Shown piece by piece: positions 53,352 to 61,579 of a DNA stretch of 64,000 nt. Source of the DNA: Actinomycetes bacterium (lineage in GTDB: Bacteria; Actinomycetota; Acidimicrobiia; Acidimicrobiales; Microtrichaceae); NCBI GenBank assembly GCA_024222295.1, contig JAAEPF010000017.1:463197-527196 (forward strand), given 5' to 3'. The translations under genes were made by a program, and so were the position numbers. The notes beneath the pieces are model-generated. The model saw only the letters and a program-made list of their open reading frames with translations. It was not told where the DNA came from and did not search any database. Within the stretch, counting starts at the first letter, position 1, and each line of letters begins with the position of its first letter.

Positions 53352-54179
53352 GTGACCGGTGACATCCTCGACGAGATCACGGCGGGCGCCAGCAGGCCGT
53401 CACAGAGCTATCCGGCCGTGGCGGCGGCGATGGACCTCGGTGTGCTGCACCGTCCCAGCGGCAAACGGGGAAAGCTGAGCAGGTTCGCGGGCGACGTGGT
53501 GGAGTTGCGCGACGCCAACGGTGCCTGCCACAGCTTCCGCAACCGCCCGGGCGCGTTCGCGGTCGACGGCGAGACGGTCACCCTGGTCGCTCCCGAGGTT
53601 GTCGGCAGCGCCGACACACGCACCAGTGCGGCGGGCGCGGTTGTGGACGCACAGCAACGTGCGCAGATCGCCCGGGCCTCGCGGCTCTGGGTGGAGGGCG
53701 ACCACGACGCCAAGCTCATCGAACGGGTATGGGGTGACGAGCTGCGCGAGATGGCGGTGGTGGTGGAGCCCCTCGGTGGACTCGACGACCTCGCGGCCGA
53801 GGTCGCCCGGTTCGGCCCGGCGCCCGGCAGATCGCTGGTCGTGCTGGCCGACCACCTGGTCGAGGGCAGCAAGGAGAGCCGGATCGCCGCGACGGTCGAC
53901 TCGGAGCATGTGATCGTCGTGGGTCACCCCTACGTGGACATCTGGCAGTGTGTGCGACCCCGATCGGTGGGCATCGCGGCATGGCCTGACATCCCGCCGG
54001 GCACCGACTGGAAGACCGGCATCTGCGACGCGCTCGGATGGGGGAGCCCTGCTGAGGGCTGGCAACGCGTGCTGGGTGCCGTCGACACGTTCGCGGACCT
54101 CGACACGTCGCTGGTCAACGCGATCGAGCTGGCCCTGGACCACTTCGCAGGTGAACACACCGCGGGGAGCGACCAATGA
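53352..54179 (+). CDS. DUF3097 family protein
   Basis: A 275-residue protein of the actinobacterial DUF3097 family. The central part has SRLWVEGDHDAKLIERVWGDEL and VVLADHLVEGSKESRIA, which recall the acidic motifs of a TOPRIM-like fold. The function is unknown; nucleic-acid processing is only a fold-based guess. The GTG at 53352 is used, and the stop overlaps the next ATG by four bases. Confidence 0.85.
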   Translation: MTGDILDEITAGASRPSQSYPAVAAAMDLGVLHRPSGKRGKLSRFAGDVVELRDANGACHSFRNRPGAFAVDGETVTLVAPEVVGSADTRTSAAGAVVDAQQRAQIARASRLWVEGDHDAKLIERVWGDELREMAVVVEPLGGLDDLAAEVARFGPAPGRSLVVLADHLVEGSKESRIAATVDSEHVIVVGHPYVDIWQCVRPRSVGIAAWPDIPPGTDWKTGICDALGWGSPAEGWQRVLGAVDTFADLDTSLVNAIELALDHFAGEHTAGSDQ

Positions 54180-55513
54180 ACGTCGCCGACCTGCTTGCGC
54201 GCCGCCTGGCCGAGCTGGGTGTGAGGCGCTGCTGGGGTGAGCGTATCCCGGTCGGCCCCGATGCCACTGACGGATTCCACGGACCGGCCCTGCCCGCACA
54301 CGTACCCGTGTCCTCCGCAGACCTCGCCGTGCTTCTCGCCGACGCCGACGGTCGCATCGGTGAGGTCGACGGCAGGGCGCGCTTCGGTGCTGCCCTGCTA
54401 CCCGGCCCGATCCTGCACCTCTCCAGCGAACCAGGTGGCATGGCGCCACTGCAGACAGTTGGTTCGCCCGAGGAGATGCTCGATGCGCTGGTGGATCCGG
54501 CGGGGCTCGTGTTGCCGGGTACCACGGCTCTGCACCTCGATCTGGAGCTGTCCGCTGAAGTCCCGGTCGACACTTCGGCGTCCGCCGTTGCGGACCGTCA
54601 GCCGGTGCTCACCCTCGATCCATCCATGGCAGGGATGCGCTTCATGGTGGTGGCCGGAACGGGTGTGGTGCGCACCGGCGCGTTCGACGGCGTTCGAAGC
54701 GCCAGCCGGTCGCTCGGCGCGGGAGTGCTCAACACCTGGGGTGCCAAGGGAATCGAGCGTTGGGACTCGCCGTGGCACTTCGGCACCGTCGGCCTGCAGC
54801 AGCGGGACCTGGAACTCGCGGGACTCGACGATGTCGACGTCGTGGTCACCTCCGGTCTCGATGACAACGAGCTCGGCGCCGGTGTCTTGGCCGGCAAGGT
54901 CGTGCAGGACGTGCATCCCGGCCAACTGGGCGCCTTGTGTGCCCGCTGGGAGACCGGCGGTGACGCGCCTGCGCAACGCCCGCCGCTGTATGGGGCGCTT
55001 GCCGAGGTGATCACGCCCCTGTACGAGGACGACGGTGCCCCACTCAGCCCGGCCCGTGCGGCGCTTCACCTGTCGGGTGCCCTGCCCGAGCGGGCAATGG
55101 CGGTGGCCGATGCGGGCGCCGCCGGGCTCTGGGTCGCGCGCGCATTTCCGACCTCGATTCCCAACTCCGTGTGCGTTCCGGCCACGAACGCGCCAGGTTT
55201 TGCGGCGGCCGCGGCGCTGTGTTGCGTGCTGGAGGGCCGGCCTGTGCTGGCAGTAACCGATGAGCCGGGCATCGACTCCGCAGAGTCGGGTGCCGTGCTG
55301 GCGCTGGCAGAGGAGCTGGGTGCCCCGGTCAGGTTGCAGGTGTGGCGCGAGGGCGGGCCTGCGTGGTCGGGCGCCGCCGACCACGTTGCGCTGATCGAGT
55401 CGGAGCTTGCAGCCACACAGGTCGGGGTCGACGAGGTTCCGGTTCGACTTGGTGACACCGCCGCAATCGAGTCGGTCGCGGGGCCGGTCGTCGCCTGGAC
55501 GAATGACGCATAA
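54176..55513 (+). CDS. Degenerate thiamine-diphosphate-enzyme-like protein
   Basis: A 445-residue protein shaped like a small acetolactate-synthase-type enzyme: N-terminal NVADLLARRLAELGVRR, a central Rossmann-like domain, and a C-terminal domain with VADAGAAGLWVARAFPTSIPN, like the ThDP-binding domain. Key residues are lost. The catalytic Glu position reads SSADLA, with Ala48 in the expected place, and the GDG-N metal/cofactor motif is replaced by VTDEPG with no Asn pair in QVWREGG. It is probably not a classical ThDP catalyst. It overlaps the DUF3097 stop and precedes the KstR-type gene. Confidence 0.7.
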   Translation: MNVADLLARRLAELGVRRCWGERIPVGPDATDGFHGPALPAHVPVSSADLAVLLADADGRIGEVDGRARFGAALLPGPILHLSSEPGGMAPLQTVGSPEEMLDALVDPAGLVLPGTTALHLDLELSAEVPVDTSASAVADRQPVLTLDPSMAGMRFMVVAGTGVVRTGAFDGVRSASRSLGAGVLNTWGAKGIERWDSPWHFGTVGLQQRDLELAGLDDVDVVVTSGLDDNELGAGVLAGKVVQDVHPGQLGALCARWETGGDAPAQRPPLYGALAEVITPLYEDDGAPLSPARAALHLSGALPERAMAVADAGAAGLWVARAFPTSIPNSVCVPATNAPGFAAAAALCCVLEGRPVLAVTDEPGIDSAESGAVLALAEELGAPVRLQVWREGGPAWSGAADHVALIESELAATQVGVDEVPVRLGDTAAIESVAGPVVAWTNDA

Positions 55514-55514
55514 C

Positions 55515-55528
55515 TAGAACGCGTTCTC
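55515..55528. promoter_or_regulatory. KstR-type operator before its own gene
   Basis: TAGAAC-GC-GTTCTC at 55515-55528 fits the KstR consensus TNNAACNNGTTNNA except at the last base; AGAACGCGTTCT inside it is a perfect palindrome. It lies 13 bases before the start of the KstR-type gene, as expected for autoregulation. Confidence 0.7.
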
Positions 55529-55541
55529 GTATGCTGCGGGC

Positions 55542-56114
55542 GTGCACTCACAGAGCCTCACCGAGTCGCAGACGGCGCGACGCGACAGAATGCTGGCAGT
55601 CGCGCTCGAGCTCGCGCTCGAAGGCGGGTGGGACGGCGTCCAGATGCGCGAGGTCTCTGCACGCGCCGACGTGGCGTTGGGCACGCTGTACCGCTACTTC
55701 CCGTCCAAGGAGCACCTGCTCCTGTCGGTGATGCTCGATCAGGTGCGCGGCCTTGCCGACCGACTTGCCGTGCGCCCTCCGGAGGGAAAGGACAGCGTCG
55801 AGCGAGTCATCGACGTGCTGCGTCGTGCCAATCGAGCACTTCAGGCGCAACCCGAGGTCACCATGGCGATGATCCGTGCATTGGTCTCGGGCAACACCGA
55901 CGTTGCCCCCGTCGTTGCCTCGGTGCGCGACGAGATGCGGCGCATCATCTCTGACGCCCTTGTGGAGGATGAGATCTCCGAGGAACTGGTGGTGCGCATC
56001 GACCTGCTGTCCGACGTGTGGCTTGCCGCCCAGGTGAGCTGGATCTCCGGCACCGAGGAAGCTGAAGGCGTGATGCCACACCTCGGTGACGCGGTGGAGC
56101 TGCTGCTCGGCTGA
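55542..56114 (+). CDS. kstR: KstR-type TetR repressor of steroid/lipid catabolism
   Basis: A 190-residue TetR protein very like mycobacterial KstR in the DNA-binding half: GGWDGVQMREVSARADVALG followed by TLYRYFPSKEHLL at residues 28-60. KstR represses cholesterol and related catabolic genes and is released by 3-oxo-cholestenoyl-CoA-type ligands. The ligand domain is more divergent, but LLSDVWLAAQVSW fits. A KstR-like palindrome sits upstream. I infer a KstR orthologue or close paralogue; ligand and regulon need testing. Confidence 0.83.
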   Translation: MHSQSLTESQTARRDRMLAVALELALEGGWDGVQMREVSARADVALGTLYRYFPSKEHLLLSVMLDQVRGLADRLAVRPPEGKDSVERVIDVLRRANRALQAQPEVTMAMIRALVSGNTDVAPVVASVRDEMRRIISDALVEDEISEELVVRIDLLSDVWLAAQVSWISGTEEAEGVMPHLGDAVELLLG

Positions 56115-56198
56115 ACCGTGTCCGGCGGCCCGGCCGCCTCGAATCCCGCACTGGGACGCATGCGACCATTCCGGCGATGTCGCCGATAGCGTGATGTC

Positions 56199-56573
56199 AT
56201 GCACAAGACCGCACTCGCCATCCTTGCGTCGGCCGCTCTCGTGTTCGCCGGGGCCTGCTCCAGTGACGACTCCGACTCCACGACCACCACCGCAGCCCCC
56301 GATGACAGCGGCACTTCGGCACTGCCACCGATCGAGGTCGATGGGGCTGAAGACGTGACGATGAAGGTCGGCGAGTTCATCCGGATCAACACGCCCGACG
56401 CCGACAAGGTCTCAGCTGACGACACCGACGTGCTCGAGACCCAAGACGCCTACAGCGACGGCTCGGCGGACTTCGTTGCAGGAGCCGAAGCGGTCGGCGA
56501 TGGCAAGGCCGTGCTCTCGGTGTACTCGGGTGACGAGCTGCTCTACGAAGTCAACGTCACCGTAGAGGGCTGA
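56199..56573 (+). CDS. Small lipoprotein
   Basis: A 124-residue exported protein with signal peptide and lipobox FAGAC, then a Ser/Asp/Thr-rich linker and a beta domain of about 75 residues (VTMKVGEFIRINTP, and LLYEVNVTVEG at the end). No family recognised. A hairpin follows the stop. Confidence 0.72.
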   Translation: MHKTALAILASAALVFAGACSSDDSDSTTTTAAPDDSGTSALPPIEVDGAEDVTMKVGEFIRINTPDADKVSADDTDVLETQDAYSDGSADFVAGAEAVGDGKAVLSVYSGDELLYEVNVTVEG

Positions 56574-56577
56574 GGCC

Positions 56578-56593
56578 CGGGCGGCTCCGCCCG
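56578..56593. terminator. Hairpin between the lipoprotein gene and the convergent WXG-like gene
   Basis: CGGGCGG at 56578-56584 pairs perfectly with CCGCCCG at 56587-56593 around a CT loop. There is no T tract. It lies five bases after one stop and 12 bases before the opposite one. Confidence 0.6.
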
Positions 56594-56604
56594 TCCAGAC
56601 CTGG

Positions 56605-57987
56605 TCACCGGTCGAAGGTCGTCACGACCCGTCCTCCGCCGACGCGTACCTCGAAGCTCGGTCCGGCGCTGACCTCGCCGCCGACATCCTCGACCACCTG
56701 GCTGTCGATATGGCCGTCGATGGAAACGGATTCGATCGGATCGTTCAGTTCGTCGAGCATTGCGCCAACGCCTTCGGCTGCGGAGGTCAAGTCGCCGTTC
56801 GCGACGTCGTGCAGCACCGACGCGAGGTCGAGCCGGCCCGGATCGTAGGTGGACATGGCGATGCTCGCGTGGTCACCCACGTGGGTGGTCGTGGTCATGC
56901 TGACCAGCGCCTCCTCGTTGTCTCCCAGCGGTACCTCAACCGTTGTCTCGCCCGAGGCCGAGTGCCCATCCACTGCTGCTCTGGCGCCACCTTCGGCGCC
57001 GAATGTCACCTTCAGGCTGTCGCCCGAGGGGCCCCGGCTGATGGCCGCTGTGGTCGCAAAGCCGAGCCCCGCTCCGGCCGTCACGATGCCGAGGTCGCCG
57101 GTGGCCTCGAGGGCTCCTCCGAGCGTCAGGGACTCCTCGGTGAAGTCGGGGTCGTCGATTCCGAGGCCGACCAGGTCGAGGGTCTTGTGTCCCAGGAACG
57201 AGATCGGCGCCGCGAGGAGTCCCATCGGGGTGAGTGGTGAGTCGAGGTCGTTGCGCTGAAGGAAGTCTCCGACAAGAGGAAGGTCGCCGGTGCTGGGCGC
57301 TCCCGCGGACAGCGGACCACCTTCGGTTGCCTCCACCAGCTCCTGCAGGAGACCCTTTCCGATGAAGGCTGCGATCTCATCGTCATCGATCAGCCAGCCC
57401 CTGCGCTCCATCGCAACCAACTCAGCGGTGCCATCGGCGACCAGCGCGATTCCGGCAAGGCCCTCGGCTCCGATCCCACCACCCAAGCCGCCTGACGCGG
57501 TGAGTCCGCCGGCGGTCTCCACCCAGACGACTGCTCTGCCCGTGGGCAGGTGCTCGACGGTCACCTGCTTCTCCCCTTTGAGCCCGAGCCCGGCGGATCC
57601 GTCGCCGGTCAGGCGGTAGGTCTCGATCCGATGGGGTATCCGGTCTGCGAGCGATCCGTCCTCGGCCCGGTCTGTGGGTCGGGTCGACGGGCCCGGGGCC
57701 GATCCGGTCAGGCCGAGGCCGGCGACGGAGCTCGACGCCACAAGCTGCTCGTCGGCGTTGCGCTCGAGTTCACTTGCGAGGCCGTCGAGCATCTCCGCGG
57801 CGTTGCCGAGGTCACCCGAGCTCCGTTTCCACCGGGACCGGAAGCCGTCGGCGTCGCGGCCCCGCCACGAGCTTCGGTGCACCAGGCCGGTCATGCGCCT
57901 GCGTGAGTCGTGCAGCTCCCTGCTCGCGGCTCTCATGGTGCTGGCGGTGCGCCGAAGTGAAGTCGGATCTGCCCCGATCTCTCCCAT
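56605..57987 (-). CDS. WXG100-like N-terminal domain with large uncharacterised C-terminal region
   Basis: A 460-residue protein from an ATG at 57987. The first 90 residues form a helical hairpin like WXG100/ESAT-6 proteins, with the turn at HRSSWRGRDADGF, a W-x-G. The remaining 370 residues are Gly-, Thr- and Glu-rich with repeated strands (TVEHLPTGRAVVWVETAGG, and EALVSMTTTTHVGDHASIAM), suggesting a large beta domain. No signal peptide is visible and no type VII secretion gene is in the window. It may be a secreted substrate or surface protein; unknown. Confidence 0.7.
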   Translation of the reverse strand: MGEIGADPTSLRRTASTMRAASRELHDSRRRMTGLVHRSSWRGRDADGFRSRWKRSSGDLGNAAEMLDGLASELERNADEQLVASSSVAGLGLTGSAPGPSTRPTDRAEDGSLADRIPHRIETYRLTGDGSAGLGLKGEKQVTVEHLPTGRAVVWVETAGGLTASGGLGGGIGAEGLAGIALVADGTAELVAMERRGWLIDDDEIAAFIGKGLLQELVEATEGGPLSAGAPSTGDLPLVGDFLQRNDLDSPLTPMGLLAAPISFLGHKTLDLVGLGIDDPDFTEESLTLGGALEATGDLGIVTAGAGLGFATTAAISRGPSGDSLKVTFGAEGGARAAVDGHSASGETTVEVPLGDNEEALVSMTTTTHVGDHASIAMSTYDPGRLDLASVLHDVANGDLTSAAEGVGAMLDELNDPIESVSIDGHIDSQVVEDVGGEVSAGPSFEVRVGGGRVVTTFDR

Positions 57988-58068
57988 CGGGCGAACGTAG
58001 GACCCGCCCCACCCATTGTCACCGGGTCGCGCGGCCCGGTCGGCGCGCTCCCCACCCCGTGTGCTCAT

Positions 58069-58157
58069 CCACTCATCCCGGTTTTCGGAGGCGTTTGGCG
58101 TCAGATCGACGCGTGGCTACTCGGGAAAGGAGGATGAGTGGTGCGGCACACCCGAGT
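58069..58157 (-). other. Intergenic segment with nested, competing inverted repeats
   Basis: CCACTCATCC at 58069-58078 pairs with GGATGAGTGG at 58132-58141. A second pair, ACTCGGG at 58119-58125 and CCCGAGT at 58151-58157, interlocks with the first, so the two stems exclude or knot with each other. GCGTC/GACGC forms a small inner stem near 58099-58113. It lies between the amidohydrolase stop and the WXG-like start, both leftward. A terminator/antiterminator or other structured leader is possible; I match no known RNA family. Confidence 0.4.
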
Positions 58158-58181
58158 GGCTCAGCACGCCCGAAGGTTGTG

Positions 58182-59051
58182 TCAGTCGAGGCCGAGTACT
58201 CGGGCGGCGTTGCCGCCGAGGAACTTCGGCCACACTTCGTCCTTCAGTGCCACGTTGGGCAGCTCCGACATGATCCGCTCGTAGGTGAGGCCCGCGGGGA
58301 AGTAGCCGGCGTACAGAACCTTGTCGGCGCCGCGGCTGTTGGCGTAGTCGAGGATCGCCTTCGGGTAGTGCTTGGGGGCGAATGCCGAGGTGGAGTAGTA
58401 GAGGTTGGGCCACTTGAGCATCAGCTTCACGGCCAGGTCGCACCACGGTTCGGCGCCGTGGCGCATGACGACCTTGAGCTCAGGGAAGAACCAGCAGATC
58501 TCGTCGAGGTACTCGACCTTCTGCGGCTCCAGGGGCACGCGGGGACCCGGCACACCGACGGTGAGGAAGATCGGCAGGTCCAACTCCACACACGCCGCGT
58601 AGATGGGGTAGTAGGGCGCCGAATTGATGGCGGTGGACACACCGGCGGGGAAGCTGGTGACGGCCACCACGCCGTACTCGTCATGGAAGGACTTGATGCG
58701 TCGCACGGCGTCCATTCCCTCGCGGGGGTCGACGTCGATGCACGGCAGGAACCGGTCGGGGAAGTCGCGCACGGCCCTGCGTGGTGCTTCACGCTGTTCG
58801 TTGCCGACGTTCACCATGCCGCGGCCGACCCCGAAGGTGTCCATGTTGTGCAGGGTTACCGCGACGGGGTCGACGCCTTCGCCGATCTCTGCCGGCACGT
58901 CCTTGAACATGTACTGCGCCGGCATCTTGAAGTCCTCCTGGGACTCCTTGTCGCGCAGGGATGGGGCCAGGAACTTGTAGACCTGGCTGCGGTCGCTGCT
59001 GGGGAAGCCGATCATCGTGTCGATGATCGGGACATCAGTCGGCATGGCCAT
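58182..59051 (-). CDS. Amidohydrolase-2 family metal-dependent hydrolase
   Basis: A 289-residue TIM-barrel hydrolase of the amidohydrolase-2 (ACMSD-like) group: PCIDVDPREGMDAVRRI, DLPIFLTVGVPGP, VVMRHGAEPWCDLAVKL and VLYAGYFPAGL. The His of the usual N-terminal metal motif is not present (it reads IIDTMIGFP), so metal binding may differ. A KstR-like palindrome lies upstream, which favours a role in steroid or lipid breakdown; similar genes sit in actinobacterial steroid clusters. Confidence 0.85.
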   Translation of the reverse strand: MAMPTDVPIIDTMIGFPSSDRSQVYKFLAPSLRDKESQEDFKMPAQYMFKDVPAEIGEGVDPVAVTLHNMDTFGVGRGMVNVGNEQREAPRRAVRDFPDRFLPCIDVDPREGMDAVRRIKSFHDEYGVVAVTSFPAGVSTAINSAPYYPIYAACVELDLPIFLTVGVPGPRVPLEPQKVEYLDEICWFFPELKVVMRHGAEPWCDLAVKLMLKWPNLYYSTSAFAPKHYPKAILDYANSRGADKVLYAGYFPAGLTYERIMSELPNVALKDEVWPKFLGGNAARVLGLD

Positions 59052-59074
59052 CCGGCCACCCTAGGACAGCCAAG

Positions 59075-59096
59075 AAACTAGAACACATTCTAGTTT
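59075..59096. promoter_or_regulatory. KstR-like palindromic operator before the amidohydrolase gene
   Basis: AAACTAGAA at 59075-59083 and TTCTAGTTT at 59088-59096 are perfect inverted repeats around CACA. The core TAGAACACATTCTA at 59079-59092 matches the KstR consensus except for A in place of G in the right half site. It starts 23 bases before the ATG at 59051. Confidence 0.65.
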
Positions 59097-59103
59097 TGGG
59101 CGC

Positions 59104-59931
59104 TCAGGGTGATCCTCGTCGCGGCCAGGCCAGCATTGTTCCCTGGGGTGTCTCTCGACTGCAGTTGGTCTGTTGCACGAGTCCGACCGCCTCGGCGCCG
59201 TCGACCGGGAACGAGTTGGTGTTGGCGCACCCGCCGTCGGCATGGCTCTGGTAGTTGACCGAGGCCCGCAGCGGCGTGACCCGGTCGCCCCTCGTCGTCA
59301 GGCCGCTCGGCTGCGACCAGAGCACCGAGACCGACGGGTCATCGCAACGGGCGAACACCTCTGACCACACGATTGCGCCCGTCAGATGCTCACCCTGCAC
59401 GTAGAGGTCGCGCAGCACGGTGGCTTCGCCGGAACCCAGATCGGTGATCGTGCAGCGCCAGGCCGTGGTTCCCGGCGGTGGCCCGGGTGGGAGCTGGGGT
59501 GCCGCTTCACCAGCGGGGTGGATCCACAGCCGGTAGGTGGTGCCCGCGCGCCAGGCGAAGTCACGCGTGTTGGCGTTGTCCATCTTCGAGGGCAGCGGCG
59601 ATCGGGAGCCCGGCAGCTCGCCGCCGCCGGCGTGGTACCCACCCCAGTTGGCCGCGGTTGAGTCCGCGTGTCCCGGGTGCCATTGCAGACCGCAGTGGGC
59701 GCCACCCGCGGCCCTGCCCGCAGAGTCCGCGAAGTCCGCCTGCAGGGCCCAGAAGTAGAGCCGGGCCGTGGTCGGCGGCTCGAGCACGCGCAGCTCGACC
59801 GACACCTCGGCCAGCGGGCCCTCGAGGTCCCATCGCAGGTGCAGCGATGACGCCCCGTTGGCCGAGGGTGGCCGGCCGGAAACCCGCCCGCTTCGGGCTC
59901 CCCGGTCGCGACTCCATGGCCATGTGGGCAT
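59104..59931 (-). CDS. Conserved-looking hypothetical protein, N terminus uncertain
   Basis: About 275 residues from an ATG at 59931. I recognise no family. The sequence looks folded and beta-rich, with ARLYFWALQADFADSAGR, GLQWHPGHADSTAANWGGY and NTRDFAWRAGTTYRLWIHP, and ends with several Cys (GGCANTN, TNCSRE). The stretch just upstream reads GTVFGHASGGTSDGLNWGHAH in another frame (59935-60000), also protein-like, so a frameshift near 59930 is possible and the true start may lie farther upstream. Confidence 0.55.
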   Translation of the reverse strand: MPTWPWSRDRGARSGRVSGRPPSANGASSLHLRWDLEGPLAEVSVELRVLEPPTTARLYFWALQADFADSAGRAAGGAHCGLQWHPGHADSTAANWGGYHAGGGELPGSRSPLPSKMDNANTRDFAWRAGTTYRLWIHPAGEAAPQLPPGPPPGTTAWRCTITDLGSGEATVLRDLYVQGEHLTGAIVWSEVFARCDDPSVSVLWSQPSGLTTRGDRVTPLRASVNYQSHADGGCANTNSFPVDGAEAVGLVQQTNCSRETPQGTMLAWPRRGSP

Positions 59932-60015
59932 GTCCCCAGTTCAGCCCATCCGAGGTGCCGCCGCTTGCATGGCCGAACACGGTGCCCGGCCCGATGGGCG
60001 TGCTGGCCCAAATAG

Positions 60016-60030
60016 TGGAACGATGTTCCG
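60016..60030. promoter_or_regulatory. Palindrome upstream of the MFS transporter
   Basis: GGAAC at 60017-60021 and GTTCC at 60025-60029 pair around GAT; TAG at 60013-60015 and CTA at 60031-60033 extend the symmetry after one mismatched pair. It is about 90 bases before the MFS start, and the spacing differs from the KstR-like sites. Confidence 0.45.
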
Positions 60031-60118
60031 CTACGTGCATCCGGGGGTTGGGTGTGCGCCGAAGAACAATCCGACCGGTGAGGCGAGCCACGGTGGCCGC
60101 AGGCGGTCGGGGTTGGAC

Positions 60119-61519
60119 ATGGGCATGGGAACGACTGAGGAAACGCAGGCTGATTCGGGTGTGGCGGGCGATCCCCTCGCGGGGCTGAGCCTGGCCTCCG
60201 AGGCGCCGATCGGATGGCGGATCACCATCGTGTGCTCGATCGTCGCGCTGCTCGAGACGACCGCAGTGGGGATGGCCGGAGGCTCACTCACCGCGATCCA
60301 GGAGACCTTCGGCCTCAGCGACACCCTCGCCGGGCTGATCCCCAGCGCGGCAGTGCTCGGAAGCCTCGCCGCAGCCGTTCCCTCCGCCCACCTCGCCGAC
60401 AACCACAAGCGCGTGCTGGTGCTCGGCGCAGCAGCGGTGCTGTGGACCCTCGTGGTTGTGGGATCGGCCCTGGCGCCCGTGTTCGCCGTGTTCCTGTTCA
60501 CGAGGGTGCTGCTCGGTGCGGCCGGGCAACTCAACAACCCCGCGGCCTCGTCGCTGATCGCCGACGCGCATCCAGCCCGTGCCCGGGCCAGGGCGTACGG
60601 CTACGAACGGATGGCCAACTACCTCGGGCTTCCCCTCGGCATCGCAGTCGGCGCCGCGCTGTCCGACGCATTCGGGTGGAGGACCGCGTTCGTGGTCCTC
60701 GCAGCACCCGGCGTCCTCGCCGTGCTGGCCGTACTCACCCTCCGGGAGCCTGCCCGCGGCCTCGGCGACATGCTGGACAGGCGAGGCCGCGAGCTGCCGG
60801 AGACGGCTGCTGCGGGTGACGCCCCGGCTTCCGCCGATGTCGAGGCTGGCGCCACCGACGACGACGGCGACGGCCGCCCGCCGACGATCGCACAGTTCCG
60901 CATGCTCTGGGCGATCCCGACGATGCGCATCCTGCTCGTGGGCATACCGGTCCTCTTCTCCGCTCTCGCCTCGCTGTTCTTCTGGTCGACGGCCTACTTC
61001 GAGGAGGTCCATTCCCTGGCCGAGTCCGAGGCCGGCGGAATCGCCGGAGGGGTGGGTGGAACCGGGATCGTGATCGGCATCATCATCGGCAGCCGCATGG
61101 GCGACCGCCACCACGGCAACCGGGCGGGTTGGCGGCTGCGCCTTGCCGGAACGGCGCTGCTGGCCGGCTCGGCGTTCTTCGCAGCCTTCGTGTTGCTGCC
61201 CTCATTGCCGGCCCAGGCGGCGGCTTTCGGAATGTCGAACGTGTTCATCGCCATGGCGATCCCCAACCTCACCGCCGCGGTCGCCGACGTGGTGCCAGCC
61301 CACATGCGCGGGATGGCCTTCTCATCGGTGCAGTTCCTGCTGGCGTTCGGCTCTGCGGCCGGTCCGCCGCTCGTGGGGGCGACGTCGGACCTGTTCGGCT
61401 CGCTGCGGCCCGCGATGGCGGTGCTGCTCATCCCCCTGGCGATCTCCGCCGAATGGGTGCGCCGTGGAGCGCACCGCTTCGACGACGACGCCGAGGCGGT
61501 CATCAGCAACGCCCGCTGA
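60119..61519 (+). CDS. MFS transporter, spinster-like
   Basis: A 466-residue membrane transporter with about twelve hydrophobic segments. Between helices 2 and 3 the loop reads SAHLADNHKRVLVLG, the MFS-A-like motif, and GAAGQLNNPAASSLIADAHP lies in helix 4-5, as in spinster-type sphingolipid/lysolipid transporters. A charged loop at about residues 215-260 separates the halves. An ATG at 60125 is an alternative start. Cargo unknown; the setting favours lipids or steroids (inference). Confidence 0.87.
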   Translation: MGMGTTEETQADSGVAGDPLAGLSLASEAPIGWRITIVCSIVALLETTAVGMAGGSLTAIQETFGLSDTLAGLIPSAAVLGSLAAAVPSAHLADNHKRVLVLGAAAVLWTLVVVGSALAPVFAVFLFTRVLLGAAGQLNNPAASSLIADAHPARARARAYGYERMANYLGLPLGIAVGAALSDAFGWRTAFVVLAAPGVLAVLAVLTLREPARGLGDMLDRRGRELPETAAAGDAPASADVEAGATDDDGDGRPPTIAQFRMLWAIPTMRILLVGIPVLFSALASLFFWSTAYFEEVHSLAESEAGGIAGGVGGTGIVIGIIIGSRMGDRHHGNRAGWRLRLAGTALLAGSAFFAAFVLLPSLPAQAAAFGMSNVFIAMAIPNLTAAVADVVPAHMRGMAFSSVQFLLAFGSAAGPPLVGATSDLFGSLRPAMAVLLIPLAISAEWVRRGAHRFDDDAEAVISNAR

Positions 61520-61579
61520 CGGGCGCCCCGGTAGGCCTCGGCCGGGCCCGCCCCGGGCGGCCAACTATCGTCCGGGCCC

